DNA of 64,000 nucleotides, from NCBI GenBank assembly GCA_016937575.1, contig JAFHKN010000002.1:1116001-1180000 (forward strand). Reading direction: 5' to 3'. Source of the DNA: Roseomonas aeriglobus. GTDB taxonomy: Bacteria > Pseudomonadota > Alphaproteobacteria > Sphingomonadales > Sphingomonadaceae. A model generated the notes under the pieces. The model was not told the DNA's origin. It saw only the letters and a program-made list of their open reading frames with translations, and did no database searches. A program made the position numbers and the translations under genes. Of the stretch, positions 25,614 to 36,352 are shown one piece after another (within the stretch, counting starts at the first letter, position 1; each line of letters opens with the position of its first letter).

Positions 25614-25820
25614 TTATTCCTTGGTAAGCGCCGACGGCTTGTGCGCCGCTTTGCCCCCGTTGTCGCTCTTGACGATGTATTGCGGATTATCCGGCGTGGC
25701 GTTCACCTTGTGGCCCTTGATCGAGGTGCTCGACGTCACCTTCTTCTCGACCTTACCGTGCGCCGTTCCGCCGGGCGAACTCCACTTTACCTCGTCGCCC
25801 TTCTTCAACTGCTTCGCCAC
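25614..25820 (-). CDS. DUF2945 (hypervirulence-associated TUDOR domain) small protein
   Basis: A 68-aa protein: MAKQLKKGDEVKWSSPGGTA opening, then GKVEKKVTSSTSIKGHKVNA, NPQYIVKSDNGGKAAHKPSA. The pattern G-D-V-W-S ... G-G-V ... DNPQYIVKSDNGGKAAHKP is typical of DUF2945, a one-domain SH3/Tudor-like fold found in proteobacteria and fungi. Function is unknown. It runs in the same direction as the SWIB gene and is probably cotranscribed with it; both encode small basic proteins. Confidence 0.9.
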   Translation of the reverse strand: MAKQLKKGDEVKWSSPGGTAHGKVEKKVTSSTSIKGHKVNATPDNPQYIVKSDNGGKAAHKPSALTKE

Positions 25821-25952
25821 CAGACCATCTCCTCATCGGGAATCGATAGGAGGATAATCTCGTCACGTGCTGATGGTTGCATGGCCGAAAGGACCGGCGC
25901 TGTCGAGAGGGGGAGGGGGCGCCCCGCCGAAACGGGCCCCTCCCGCCCGTCG

Positions 25953-28544
25953 TCAGAAGCCGAACCGGCCGGTGATGCCGTAGAAGCGCGGCTGGCTGGG
26001 ATAGCCGGCAAACGTGCCGGTCTGTTCCGGCACGGCAAAGCCGGTCACGTTGTAATATTGGTTCGTCAAATTCTCGACCCACAGTTCCAGCCGCTTGGTG
26101 CGGTCCTCGCTCTGCACGCCGATCCGAGCGTTGATGATCGGATAGCCTGGATTGAAGATCGGCGTACGCCCGGTGATCGGGTTCGGTGAGGCCGACGGGA
26201 TATTCACCTCCGAATTGTAGCGCATGTCGGCATGGACGAGGGCGCGCCAGTCGCCCGTTAGACGCGGCGTCCACGTCGTGGCGATGGTGACGACGTTTTC
26301 CGGCTGATTGTTGATCCGCTGGCCTTCGGAGCCAGCGAACAGCGTACCGGCGAAGTTGTTCGACGCGTCATATCGGGCGTCGAGCCAGGTGTAGCCCAGA
26401 CGGACGTTGAAATCGCGGATCGGCTGAATGACGGCTTCGGCTTCGACGCCCTTGCTGGTGGTGCGCGGGATGTTGAAGACGACGAAGCTGTTGCCGCTGA
26501 ACAGCAGGTTCTGCAGGTTCTGGAACTTCTGGTAGAAGACCGCCGCGTTGAACGTGAAGGCGCGCGACGGGCTCATCTTGACGCCGAGTTCATAGGCATC
26601 GACCGTCTCCGCGCCGAAGCGCAGGTCGCTCGCCTGTGGGCCATTGCCGCCCAGGACGACCGAGTCGAAGCTCGCCTGGTCCATGTTGTAGCCGCCAGAT
26701 TTATACCCGCGATCGTAGCTGACATAGCTCAGGACATCGTCGGACAGCTTGTACGACAGCTTGGCCGTGCCGGTCAGCTTGTCCTCGGTCCGCTTGTCGG
26801 CGTAGCTGCCGTTGAATTCGGTCGACACCGCCGGGTTGCACGACAGCAGGAACAGGTTGTTGAACAACGCCTGGTTCGCCGCACGGATCGCGGTGCGATA
26901 GGTCACGGCGCGCGGGTCGGTGCTCGAGAAGAAGCCGCACGCCGCCGTGTCGTTGCGGATCGTGGCGGTGAAATCCTTCGTCTCGTGATTCCAGCGCGCG
27001 CCCAACGTCAGCGACAGACGGTCGGTAATGTTGATGATGTTGTGCGTGAAGGCGGCGAATGCGTTGGTCTTCGTCCGGTAGTTGTTCGTATTGCCCTGTC
27101 CCGGCGCGTTGCCGGTGAGCGGCGTGTTCAGATACGCGAACAGCGCCGGACTGGCGGCGGCGGCTGCCTGCAACTGCGGGCTTTGGGCGAGCAGGACCTG
27201 GCTGAAGAGGGGCACGCCACCTGCCTGACCGGCAGCCGGGAACGACCCGAAGAACTGCGCACCGGTCGGCAGCGCAGCGCTGGCCGTGGCGCCGCGCAGC
27301 AGGAAATCGACGTAACGGTTGGCATCGTTGCCCAGCCGCACCGTGTCGAACAGACGGTTGTCTTCATTCAGATAGAAGCCGCCGACGAGGAAATCGAGCT
27401 TGCCGTCGAACAGCGAGCCCTGCAGGCGGAGCTCCTGCGTGAAATCCTTGATGCCGACGGTGTAATTGTCGCGGTAGGCGCGATCGATGCCCGAGAAATC
27501 GATGTCCTGGTCGCGCAGCACGCTCCAGTCGCGGTAGGCCGTGATCGACGTCAGCTTCAGGTCGCCAATGTCGGCATTCAGCTCGCCTGAAACACCCCAG
27601 TCGCGGACCTTCTCGGCGTAGTTGCGGTTGGGCGAGATCGCCATCGTGCGGTCGCGTGCCAGGCCGTCATAGATTCCGTCACGACCCTGCAGGCCTGCGA
27701 CCGCGTCGATCGCGGTCGCGGTCGGGCCGCGTACGACGGTGACCGCGCCGCAGCACTGCTCGTCTGTCTTGTAGTAATCGCCGATCAGGCGGAAGCTGAA
27801 GGTCGAGGTGTCGTACAGCGCCTGGCCGCGGACGTACCAGCGGTCGAGATCATTGATGGCACGGCCCGGCGTATTTGCATCCTTGATGTAGCCATCGCGC
27901 TGGCGCCAACCGCCATCGACGCGCAGGGCCAACTGCTCGGTCACAGGGCCGGTGATGCCGCCCTTGACCGAATAGGCGTCGTAATTGCCGTAGGTCCCTT
28001 CGATATAGCCGCCGAAATTGAACTTCGGCTGCGCGGTGAAGATGCTGAGCGCACCGGCCGAAGTGTTGCGGCCGAACAACGTGCCCTGCGGTCCGCGCAG
28101 GATTTCGACGCGGTCGACCTCGGGCAGTTCGGCGACCGCGATGCCCGCGCGGCTGCGGAACACGCCGTCGATGAAGATGCCGACGGCCGGCTCGAAGCCG
28201 GGATTGTCGCCGGAGGTGCCGATGCCGCGGATCGAGATGTTGGTGTTGTTCGCGTTCGACTGACCGGTCACCGTCTGTAGCGAAGGTGCCAGCTGTTCCA
28301 GCCCGCGCACGTCGGTGACGTTGGCGTTCTGGAGGAGGTCACCGGCGACCGCGGTGATCGCGATCGGCACGTCCTGCACCGTTTCGTCGCGGCGCGTCGC
28401 GGTGACGACGATGTCATTGGCCGATTGGTAATCCTGCTCGCTGGCAGGCGCGCCACCTGTGCCGCTGGTCGGCGCGGTCTGCGCATAGGTCGGTGTCGCG
28501 GCGATCATCGCCAGGACGGAGGCGGTGAACAGACTGGTCTTCAT
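25953..28544 (-). CDS. TonB-dependent receptor
   Basis: An 863-aa outer-membrane receptor from ATG 28544; an ATG nine bases upstream is an alternative, with GAGGGG placed better for 28544. A signal peptide (~1-22, ending PTYAQ) precedes the TonB-box region NDIVVTATRRDE, a plug domain (NISIRGIGTSGDNPGFEPAV, EILRGPQGTLFGRNTSAGAL) and a 22-strand-type barrel ending in GRFGF, with the C-terminal Phe needed for membrane assembly. Such receptors import siderophores, carbohydrates or cofactors using energy from TonB-ExbBD. The sequence is of the broad sphingomonad type; nothing identifies the ligand. It is divergent from folE. Confidence 0.93.
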   Translation of the reverse strand: MKTSLFTASVLAMIAATPTYAQTAPTSGTGGAPASEQDYQSANDIVVTATRRDETVQDVPIAITAVAGDLLQNANVTDVRGLEQLAPSLQTVTGQSNANNTNISIRGIGTSGDNPGFEPAVGIFIDGVFRSRAGIAVAELPEVDRVEILRGPQGTLFGRNTSAGALSIFTAQPKFNFGGYIEGTYGNYDAYSVKGGITGPVTEQLALRVDGGWRQRDGYIKDANTPGRAINDLDRWYVRGQALYDTSTFSFRLIGDYYKTDEQCCGAVTVVRGPTATAIDAVAGLQGRDGIYDGLARDRTMAISPNRNYAEKVRDWGVSGELNADIGDLKLTSITAYRDWSVLRDQDIDFSGIDRAYRDNYTVGIKDFTQELRLQGSLFDGKLDFLVGGFYLNEDNRLFDTVRLGNDANRYVDFLLRGATASAALPTGAQFFGSFPAAGQAGGVPLFSQVLLAQSPQLQAAAAASPALFAYLNTPLTGNAPGQGNTNNYRTKTNAFAAFTHNIINITDRLSLTLGARWNHETKDFTATIRNDTAACGFFSSTDPRAVTYRTAIRAANQALFNNLFLLSCNPAVSTEFNGSYADKRTEDKLTGTAKLSYKLSDDVLSYVSYDRGYKSGGYNMDQASFDSVVLGGNGPQASDLRFGAETVDAYELGVKMSPSRAFTFNAAVFYQKFQNLQNLLFSGNSFVVFNIPRTTSKGVEAEAVIQPIRDFNVRLGYTWLDARYDASNNFAGTLFAGSEGQRINNQPENVVTIATTWTPRLTGDWRALVHADMRYNSEVNIPSASPNPITGRTPIFNPGYPIINARIGVQSEDRTKRLELWVENLTNQYYNVTGFAVPEQTGTFAGYPSQPRFYGITGRFGF

Positions 28545-28762
28545 GGCAGGCATCCCCTCTTCGGCACCGGCCGCGCTTGGCGTACCGGCTGCGAAAACTA
28601 ATACGCTCAAGTAACGAAACGGGTTTCGACGCGTCAACAAAAGCAGGGGTTGGAATCGGCAGATTCGCCCCGATGTTGCTTTGATGGAACGATCGACCGT
28701 AGGTGACGGGCGTTCGACGGGCATGCCGTGGCGAACGGCGGATCGCAAGGCGAAGGGATAGA

Positions 28763-29389
28763 ATGACCGATCATCACGCAATCGACGCCGCCGACGGCGA
28801 CCTGGTCGCCCCGGCGCCCAAGATCCCCGTGCCGGATGAGGTCGCGGCTGCGGTCGCTACCCTGATCCGCTGGGCGGGCGACGACCCCGGCCGTGAAGGT
28901 CTGCTCGACACGCCGAAACGTGTCGCGCGCGCATGGAAGGAATATTGCCAGGGCTATGCCGAGGACCCGAAGGTCCATCTGTCGCGCGTGTTCGAGGAGG
29001 TCGGCGGATATGACGAGATCGTCCTGCTGAAGGATATTCCGTTCCAGTCGCATTGCGAACATCACATGGCGCCGATTATCGGCCGGGCGCACATTGCCTA
29101 TCTGCCGAAGGATCATGTCGTTGGCATTTCGAAGCTGGCACGCGTGCTTCATGGCTATGCGCGGCGGTTGCAGGTTCAGGAGCGGCTGACCGCGGAGGTC
29201 GCCGATTGCATCTGGGAGGGGCTGCGTCCGCGCGGTGTCGCGGTGGTGATCGAGGCGACCCACGCCTGCATGACCGCGCGCGGTGTTCGCACGCCTGGCG
29301 TCGGCATGGTCACCAGCCGGATGATGGGGACGTTTCGGGAGGACGAGCGCAGTCGCAAGGAAGTGTTGGCGCTGATGGGAATGCGATGA
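28763..29389 (+). CDS. folE: GTP cyclohydrolase I
   Basis: A 208-aa enzyme from ATG 28763 with AAGGG upstream. It converts GTP to 7,8-dihydroneopterin triphosphate, the first step of folate synthesis. The zinc-binding and catalytic segments are clear: [15 protein letters not shown] (Cys and His ligands), [20 protein letters not shown], and [20 protein letters not shown]. Length is normal. It overlaps the following phosphotransferase gene by ATGA, so the two are translationally coupled. Confidence 0.96.
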   Translation: MTDHHAIDAADGDLVAPAPKIPVPDEVAAAVATLIRWAGDDPGREGLLDTPKRVARAWKEYCQGYAEDPKVHLSRVFEEVGGYDEIVLLKDIPFQSHCEHHMAPIIGRAHIAYLPKDHVVGISKLARVLHGYARRLQVQERLTAEVADCIWEGLRPRGVAVVIEATHACMTARGVRTPGVGMVTSRMMGTFREDERSRKEVLALMGMR

Positions 29390-30252
29390 TCCTGACCGAT
29401 GCCGCCGCGATGCATCGGGCGGTGGTTGCGGCATTTCCGGATCTCGAAGGATTGCCGGTGACGGTGCATGATGGCGGCTGGGACAGCGTCGCCATCGAAA
29501 TCGGGCCGTGGATCTGCAAATTTCCCCGGGAAGAGGATGGCGTCGACGCGCTGCGTCGAGAAGCGGCCGTCCTCGACATCCTTCGACCTCGACTGACGAT
29601 GCCGGTGCCCGAAATGATCGTGGTCGATGGCCCGCCGCTGTTCACCCGCCATCGAATGCTGCCGGGCGGGGCGCTGACCGCCGATGACTATAGCGCGTTG
29701 TCGACCCATGGCCGCGCCACGCTCGCGGACGATGTCGCGCGCTTTCTCGCCGAACTGCACGCGATCGACGCCGACTGGCCCGCGATGGGTGTCGAGGCGG
29801 ACGAAGAGGAGGACGAGGTCGAACTCGACGACGGCCTCGCGTTGCTGCCGCGCGACCTGTGCGGCGTCGCCGAGCGGACGATCATCGATCACGCGGCGCT
29901 CGGCGCCGATCCTCTGGGCGCGGGCCTGTGCTATCTCGACGCGCACGGCCGCAACTTCGCGTTCGATACGCAGGCCGGGCGACTGACCGGGGTCTACGAC
30001 TTCGGCGACGTGGCGATTGCCGGGCGGCACGAGGAGTTCGTCGAGCCGGCCTATGTTTCGCGCGACTTCGCACGCGCTGTTATCGGCGCCTATGAGGCAC
30101 ACACCGCGCGAGCGCTCGACCGCGGGCGTGTCGAAACGCTGATCGGAATGCAGCGGCTGACCGAGCTGGCGACGGATGCGGATCATCCGGTGCATGGCGC
30201 GACGGTCCGAGCCTATGCGACAGATTGGTTTGCCCGCCCCACACTGGCCTGA
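29386..30252 (+). CDS. Aminoglycoside phosphotransferase-family kinase-like protein
   Basis: A 288-aa protein of the APH/choline kinase fold. A catalytic-loop-like segment ([13 protein letters not shown]) with Asp and Asn, and a Mg2+-binding [11 protein letters not shown] follow an N-lobe with [11 protein letters not shown] (probable ATP-contacting Lys). The canonical His before the catalytic Asp is absent. An acidic insert ([13 protein letters not shown], ~145-157) is unusual. The family phosphorylates small hydroxyl or amine metabolites; antibiotic resistance should not be assumed. Overlap with folE suggests coexpression. Substrate unknown. Confidence 0.8.
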   Translation: MILTDAAAMHRAVVAAFPDLEGLPVTVHDGGWDSVAIEIGPWICKFPREEDGVDALRREAAVLDILRPRLTMPVPEMIVVDGPPLFTRHRMLPGGALTADDYSALSTHGRATLADDVARFLAELHAIDADWPAMGVEADEEEDEVELDDGLALLPRDLCGVAERTIIDHAALGADPLGAGLCYLDAHGRNFAFDTQAGRLTGVYDFGDVAIAGRHEEFVEPAYVSRDFARAVIGAYEAHTARALDRGRVETLIGMQRLTELATDADHPVHGATVRAYATDWFARPTLA

Positions 30253-30289
30253 CCCGCGGTGCCCCCGACTGCACAGGGGCTTTCAAGCA

Positions 30290-31951
30290 TCACCCCGTCC
30301 GGTTCGCCGCGCTGAGCACTGCGCGCACGCTCGCAGTCGCGACGTCGGCGTCGATCCCGACGCCCCACACCACGCCGCCGTCCGCCGTCCGGCATTCGAC
30401 ATAGGCCGCGGCCTGTGCATCGGCGCCGTGGCCGATCGCATGTTCCGAATAGTCCACGACGTCGAGGCTGGGGCCGGTCGTGTCCGCCAGAGCCGCGACG
30501 ACGCCGGAGATCAGGCCGTTTCCCCGACCGGAGATGGAGCGTTCCTCACCGTCGACCGCGACCCGTCCGACAAAGATACGATCGCCGACCGCGCCGCTTT
30601 CCTCGTAATTCACCAGCGCGAAACGGTCGCTGGCTTTGGCGAGATACGTCGCCTCGAAGCAGGACCAGATATCGGCCGCCCCCAATTCGCGGCTGGTCGC
30701 GTCGGCCATCGCCTGGACGTGCCGGCTGAAATCGGCCTGCAGGCGCTTGGGAAGCTTCAGGCCCTTGTCCTGCTCCAATACCCAGGCGACGCCGCCCTTG
30801 CCCGACTGCGAATTGACGCGGATGACGGCTTCGTAATCCCGACCGACGTCCTTCGGGTCGATCGGCAGATAGGGGACTTCCCAATAATCGTCGTTGCGCG
30901 CGTCCTGAGCGGCGAACCCCTTCTTGATCGCATCCTGATGGCTGCCGGAAAAGGCGGTGAAGACCAGATCGCCGCCATAGGGATGACGCGGGTGGACCGG
31001 CAGCCGGGTGCAATATTCGACTGTTTTGATGACCCGGTCGATATCCGAGAAATCGAGGCCCGGATCGATCCCTTGCGTGTACATATTGAGCGCGACGGTC
31101 ACCAGACAGACGTTGCCGGTGCGCTCGCCGTTGCCGAACAAACAGCCCTCGACCCGGTCGGCGCCGGCCATCAGCCCCAGTTCGGTCGCCGCGACTCCGG
31201 TGCCGCGGTCGTTGTGCGTGTGGAGCGATATCACGACCGAATCGCGGTTGCGGATATTGCGCCCGAACCATTCGACCTGATCGGCATAGACGTTGGGCGT
31301 CGCGCATTCGACCGTGGCGGGCAGGTTGAAGATGATCGGCTTGTCCGGCGTCGGCTGCAGCACGTCCATTACCGCTTCGCACACGTCGAGGCTGACCTCC
31401 AGCTCGGCAGTGGAGAAGGTCTCGGGCGAATATTCGAAGCGCCAGTCGGTGCCGGGATATCTGGCAGCCTGGTCGCGCAGCACCTTCGCCCCTTCGACCG
31501 CGACGTCCCGGACCTGCGCGGGCGTCATGCCAAACACGATGCGCCGCCACGCCGGGCTGACCGCATTGTACAGGTGGACGATCGCGGTCTTCGCGCCTTC
31601 CAGGCTGGCGAAGCTGGTTTCTATCAGGTCGCGGCGCGACTGGGTCAGCACCTGGACGGTGACGTCGTCGGGAATCCGGTCGTTGCGGACGAGGCCGGAG
31701 ATGAAATCGAATTCGGTTGCGCCGGCGCTTGGAAAGCCGACCTCGATCTCCTTCAGCCCGACCGCGACGAGCAGGTCGAAGAAGCGGGCCTTCTTCTCCG
31801 CGTCCATCGGATCGATCAGCGCCTGGTTGCCGTCGCGCATGTCGGTCGACAGCCAGCGCGGGGCCTGGGTTATCGTCTGCGACGGCCATTGGCGATCGGG
31901 CAGGGCGATCGTCGGGAACGGGCGGTATTTGGTCGAAGGATTGCGCAACAT
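30290..31951 (-). CDS. leuA: 2-isopropylmalate synthase
   Basis: A 553-aa enzyme condensing acetyl-CoA with 2-oxoisovalerate, the committed step of leucine synthesis. The N-terminal TIM barrel shows [17 protein letters not shown] (substrate and metal binding), [12 protein letters not shown] and [11 protein letters not shown] (metal-binding His pair). The C-terminal ~150 residues form the LeuA allosteric domain ([20 protein letters not shown] ... [20 protein letters not shown]), where leucine normally feeds back. Length and the start motif match the long (type 2) LeuA. A leucine-rich leader peptide and long inverted repeat lie just upstream, implying attenuation-type control. Confidence 0.96.
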   Translation of the reverse strand: MLRNPSTKYRPFPTIALPDRQWPSQTITQAPRWLSTDMRDGNQALIDPMDAEKKARFFDLLVAVGLKEIEVGFPSAGATEFDFISGLVRNDRIPDDVTVQVLTQSRRDLIETSFASLEGAKTAIVHLYNAVSPAWRRIVFGMTPAQVRDVAVEGAKVLRDQAARYPGTDWRFEYSPETFSTAELEVSLDVCEAVMDVLQPTPDKPIIFNLPATVECATPNVYADQVEWFGRNIRNRDSVVISLHTHNDRGTGVAATELGLMAGADRVEGCLFGNGERTGNVCLVTVALNMYTQGIDPGLDFSDIDRVIKTVEYCTRLPVHPRHPYGGDLVFTAFSGSHQDAIKKGFAAQDARNDDYWEVPYLPIDPKDVGRDYEAVIRVNSQSGKGGVAWVLEQDKGLKLPKRLQADFSRHVQAMADATSRELGAADIWSCFEATYLAKASDRFALVNYEESGAVGDRIFVGRVAVDGEERSISGRGNGLISGVVAALADTTGPSLDVVDYSEHAIGHGADAQAAAYVECRTADGGVVWGVGIDADVATASVRAVLSAANRTG

Positions 31952-31999
31952 AAGACTGTTCTCGCTCGCATCAGCGGTTCGTCGGTCAGGTCGGTGCTT

Positions 32000-32057
32000 G
32001 CCCTTAGGCGGACCGCCGCGCGTCGATCACGCGCAGCCGTCGGTCGCGCCTAAGGGC
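32000..32057 (-). promoter_or_regulatory. Long inverted repeat in the leuA leader
   Basis: Perfect 11-bp arms (GCCCTTAGGCG 32000-32010 and CGCCTAAGGGC 32047-32057) enclose a further GCGCGT/ACGCGC hairpin. On the transcript the 5' arm contains the last codons and stop of the leader peptide, so ribosome position would decide whether the structure forms. No obvious T-run follows, so the output could be termination by another fold or control of leuA translation. Confidence 0.6.
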
Positions 32058-32097
32058 GCGTAAGTCGAAGCAGCGAGAGGCGAAGCATCGTCGTCAT
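32050..32097 (-). CDS. Putative leucine-rich leader peptide of leuA
   Basis: A 15-codon reading frame, MTTMLRLSLLRLTRP, ends 98 bases before leuA on the same strand. Five of 15 codons are Leu (CTT, CTC, CTG, CTT, CTT), clustered at positions 5-12. Such leader peptides sense charged tRNA-Leu: ribosomes stall at the Leu codons when leucine is scarce and alter folding of the downstream RNA. The stop codon lies inside one arm of the inverted repeat described for 32000-32057. The ribosome site upstream is weak. The codon content and placement support the call; function is inferred from known leu attenuators. Confidence 0.65.
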   Translation of the reverse strand: MTTMLRLSLLRLTRP

Positions 32098-32265
32098 TGC
32101 CGGCCCCGCCTATCGCGCAATCGGATACGAAGTCCAGCGTAACAATTGCAACCAGTTTGGACCGGTAAAAGTCAGCGCGTGTTGTCCTTAGCCAGCTCGG
32201 CATTTTCAGAGATTTAAGGATTTCGCCGCATAGCTGGGTCGCGGGCGGGGGCTCGAACGGATTCG

Positions 32266-32670
32266 ATGCACATGCGCCAGATACTTTACATCAGCACCGC
32301 TGCAGGAACGGCCGGTACGATCGATGCCAACGAGATCCTGGCGGTATCGCGGCGGAACAACACGTCGGACGGCGTGACCGGGCTGCTATACTTCGATGGA
32401 AAGCGCTTTCTTCAGGCGCTGGAGGGGGAGCCGGCAGCCGTGGCCCGCGCGCTGTCCCGAATCGAGGGCGATCGCCGCCATCGCGCGATCGTCATTCTGT
32501 CGGATCGTACTGTCGAGGAACGCGAATTCGGTAGCTGGTCGATGGCGTATCGTGCGGCCGACACGAATTCCGACGGCTTCATCGCGCGGGTGACCGACCT
32601 GGTGTCCGGCGCGTCCCCCAACGTGCGCGCCACCTTCACCAGCTTCGCCGAGGCGCGCCGCGCAGCTTGA
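32266..32670 (+). CDS. BLUF-domain blue-light sensor, single domain
   Basis: A 134-aa short BLUF protein binding FAD. Key residues occupy the positions expected by comparison with AppA: Tyr8 (QILYIS), Asn32 (SRRNNTSDGVTG), Gln50 (RFLQALEG), Trp91 and Met93 (GSWSMAY). Tyr and Gln form the light-switched hydrogen-bond network with flavin. There is no attached EAL, GGDEF or other output domain, so it must act through a partner protein. It stands alone, divergent from leuA, with ~310 bases between them shared as control region. Alternative start ATG is 6 bases downstream (Met3). Confidence 0.93.
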   Translation: MHMRQILYISTAAGTAGTIDANEILAVSRRNNTSDGVTGLLYFDGKRFLQALEGEPAAVARALSRIEGDRRHRAIVILSDRTVEEREFGSWSMAYRAADTNSDGFIARVTDLVSGASPNVRATFTSFAEARRAA

Positions 32671-32694
32671 GCGCGGGCGCCCCGGCGCGACCCG

Positions 32695-33330
32695 TTATTT
32701 TTCGAATGCTGCGGTGATGTCGAGCTTCACAGCGTCCGACACCATCGGGATGCCATAGGCGACGCCGAACTCGCTGCGCTTGATCGTCGTCGTGGCGTGG
32801 AAGCCGACGGTTTCCTTGCCGCCCATCTGCGCCGGCATCTTGCCCGCACCCGAGAAGGTCGCGTCCAGCGTGACCGGCTTCGTCACACCGTTCAACGTCA
32901 GGTTACCGGTGATCTTCGCACGCTGGCCCGTCGCCACGACATTGGTGGACACAAAGCGCGCGTCAGCCGGGCTGGCGCCGAAGAAATCGGGCTTGCCGCC
33001 GTCCTTGCCGGCACGCAGCAGATGCGCGGTCAGCCCGGCGCTGGCGGTGGTCACCTTGGACACCGGGATCGTCACGTCGACCTTGGCGGCATTAGGACGC
33101 TTCGGATCGAGCGTCAGCGTGCCCGTGACGCTGCCGAAGATGCCGAAATAGTCGTTGAAGCCGAGATGGTCGACCCGCCACCCGACCAACGTGTGGCCAG
33201 GGTCGACCGTGTAGGTGCCCCCGGTGATAGCGGCCGGGTTCTTCGACCCCGGTGCCTGCATCGCTTGCTGAGCGACGATCGGCGTGGCGATCGCGGCGGT
33301 CGCGGCGACGAGGATGAGCGGCAAACGCAT
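32695..33330 (-). CDS. YceI family periplasmic protein
   Basis: A 211-aa protein from ATG 33330, with signal peptide MRLPLILVAATAAIATPIVA (1-20). The mature part has the YceI lipocalin-like barrel: YTVDPGHTLVGWRVDHLGFN, GSVTGTLTLDPKRPNAAKVD, FVSTNVVATGQRAKITGNLT, LNGVTKPVTLDATF and SEFGVAYGIPMVSDAVKLDI. YceI proteins bind polyisoprenoids or related hydrophobic molecules in the periplasm; the physiological role is unclear. It converges with the BLUF gene. A longer upstream frame to 33528 adds non-homologous sequence and was not used. Confidence 0.93.
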   Translation of the reverse strand: MRLPLILVAATAAIATPIVAQQAMQAPGSKNPAAITGGTYTVDPGHTLVGWRVDHLGFNDYFGIFGSVTGTLTLDPKRPNAAKVDVTIPVSKVTTASAGLTAHLLRAGKDGGKPDFFGASPADARFVSTNVVATGQRAKITGNLTLNGVTKPVTLDATFSGAGKMPAQMGGKETVGFHATTTIKRSEFGVAYGIPMVSDAVKLDITAAFEK

Positions 33331-33540
33331 GGAATTCTCCCTGTTGGCTGCGCGCGAGAGTGACGGAGTGCGGGTGGGTCCGTCAAACCCCGATTGCGAA
33401 ACGCAGCGTTTGCGAAACGGTTCTGGCCGTGGGTTCCGACGCATCGTGATCCGGCTCAGTCGCGGGGGCGCGCCCGGCGGAGGGTGATCGGTCTCCATCG
33501 CGCCGACCTGTGCCGCAGCTGCGACCACGGTCCCGCTGAC

Positions 33541-34308
33541 TTATTTCACCACGCCGCGGATGATGTCGTAGCGGATGCGCACCCACGCCCCGATCTGCGG
33601 CTTGCCGTCGATCGACGGCGGGATGACCAGGAACTGCCACGCCGCCTGTCGCATGCCGCGGGCGATGCCCGATCCGGGCGATTGACCGAGTTCGCGGCAG
33701 TTTTCGACGCGGTAGCGCTCCGCCGTCTGGCAGGCGATGATGCCCCAGCCTTCGGTCGCGGTCGCCGGCATGTAGGGCGCCATCTCCGCCCGGGTCGGCT
33801 CGCGATACCAGTCGGCAGCGTACATCGTCCGACCGCCCGGCGCCTCGCTCGGGCCGTAGACGGGCTTGCCGCCGCCCGCGCTGGCCGACGCCTGGCCCTC
33901 GCTGGCGGGCGCGGCTTTCGATTTGAGGCGACCGATATCGGATGCGGCGAAATCGTCGCGACTCAGCACGATCATGTCCGGCGGACGCGGAACGGGGACG
34001 GGCAGCGGCGGGGTCGGCGGCTGCGGCGTGCTCTTGGCGGGCGGGGGCGGGGTGGTTTCCGCCTTTGGCTGCTGCGGTCGCGGCTGCGCCTGTGCCTTGG
34101 TCGGGCTTTTGGGCGCGTCGGGGGCGTTCACATCGAACGTCGTCAGCGGATTGCCGCGGTCGCCCAAGTCGACGAACTGTGCAGTGGTCGCCCAAAGCAG
34201 CGCGAGGACCAGCGCAGCGATGATGCCGAGTGACAGGCCCGAAGCGGCGAGCCGTTCCCGGAGCGGCGGACGGGCGTCGTAGGCGGAGATACGGTACGAC
34301 GCGGGCAT
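33541..34308 (-). CDS. TonB-like membrane-anchored protein
   Basis: A 255-aa protein with a cytoplasmic N-terminus, one membrane segment (LSLGIIAALVLALLWATTAQ, ~26-45), a long Pro/Gln/Lys-rich linker (~60-110) and a C-terminal domain (~165-255) containing GWGIIACQTAERYRVENC and AWQFLVIPPSIDGKPQIGAW, which resembles the TonB C-terminal fold (VRIRYDI end). The layout fits TonB, which spans the periplasm and energises outer-membrane receptors, but exbB/exbD are not adjacent and the family match is by pattern only. It could be a relative with another role. Confidence 0.6.
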   Translation of the reverse strand: MPASYRISAYDARPPLRERLAASGLSLGIIAALVLALLWATTAQFVDLGDRGNPLTTFDVNAPDAPKSPTKAQAQPRPQQPKAETTPPPPAKSTPQPPTPPLPVPVPRPPDMIVLSRDDFAASDIGRLKSKAAPASEGQASASAGGGKPVYGPSEAPGGRTMYAADWYREPTRAEMAPYMPATATEGWGIIACQTAERYRVENCRELGQSPGSGIARGMRQAAWQFLVIPPSIDGKPQIGAWVRIRYDIIRGVVK

Positions 34309-34362
34309 TGTGGCGGCGGTTAGCGTAAGGGGCGGGGGACGGCAATTGGTTGCCTATGTCAT

Positions 34363-34499
34363 CCGTTCGCCCTGAGCCTGCTGGGCACCCATCGAAGTGC
34401 TACCTCGATGGGACCCTGGCCGAAGGACCGTACTCCGATAGGCCCGCGATGCGCTCGCGGTACGACGTACGGTGCTTCGACAAGCTCAGCATGAACGGG
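34363..34499. repeat. Dispersed intergenic repeat, type 1, facing arms
   Basis: CCGTTCGCCCTGAGCCTG (34363-34380) faces CGGTGCTTCGACAAGCTCAG ... (34470-34499), which is the reverse of the unit at 4906 and 39127. It sits between the TonB-like gene and ilvC. Confidence 0.65.
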
Positions 34500-34506
34500 A
34501 TGAACG

Positions 34507-36215
<1,709 letters not shown>

Positions 36216-36220
36216 CCTAA

Positions 36221-36343
36221 TTCCTCCCCGGGACGGGGAGGGGGACCGCCAAGGCGGTGGCGGGGGAGCGCCACAAAGGGCTCCGCCTGCCGCACTCCCC
36301 CTCCACCATGCTCCGCATGGTTCCCCTCCCCGTGCCGGGGAGG
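36221..36343. repeat. Intergenic palindrome, CTCCCCG type
   Basis: Palindromes CTCCCCG/CGGGGAG occur at both ends (36224-36240 and ~36326-36343), enclosing ACCGCC-AA-GGCGGT and other short stems. It fills the gap between ilvB and ilvN, and its right-hand end on the transcript supplies GGAGG ahead of ilvN. Confidence 0.75.
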
Positions 36344-36352
36344 AGCGTACAT

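Noticed and set aside
29386..30252. Reading the APH-family gene as an antibiotic-resistance determinant
   Set aside because: The family covers many metabolite kinases; the catalytic His is absent, the gene is coupled to folE, and there is no mobile-element context.
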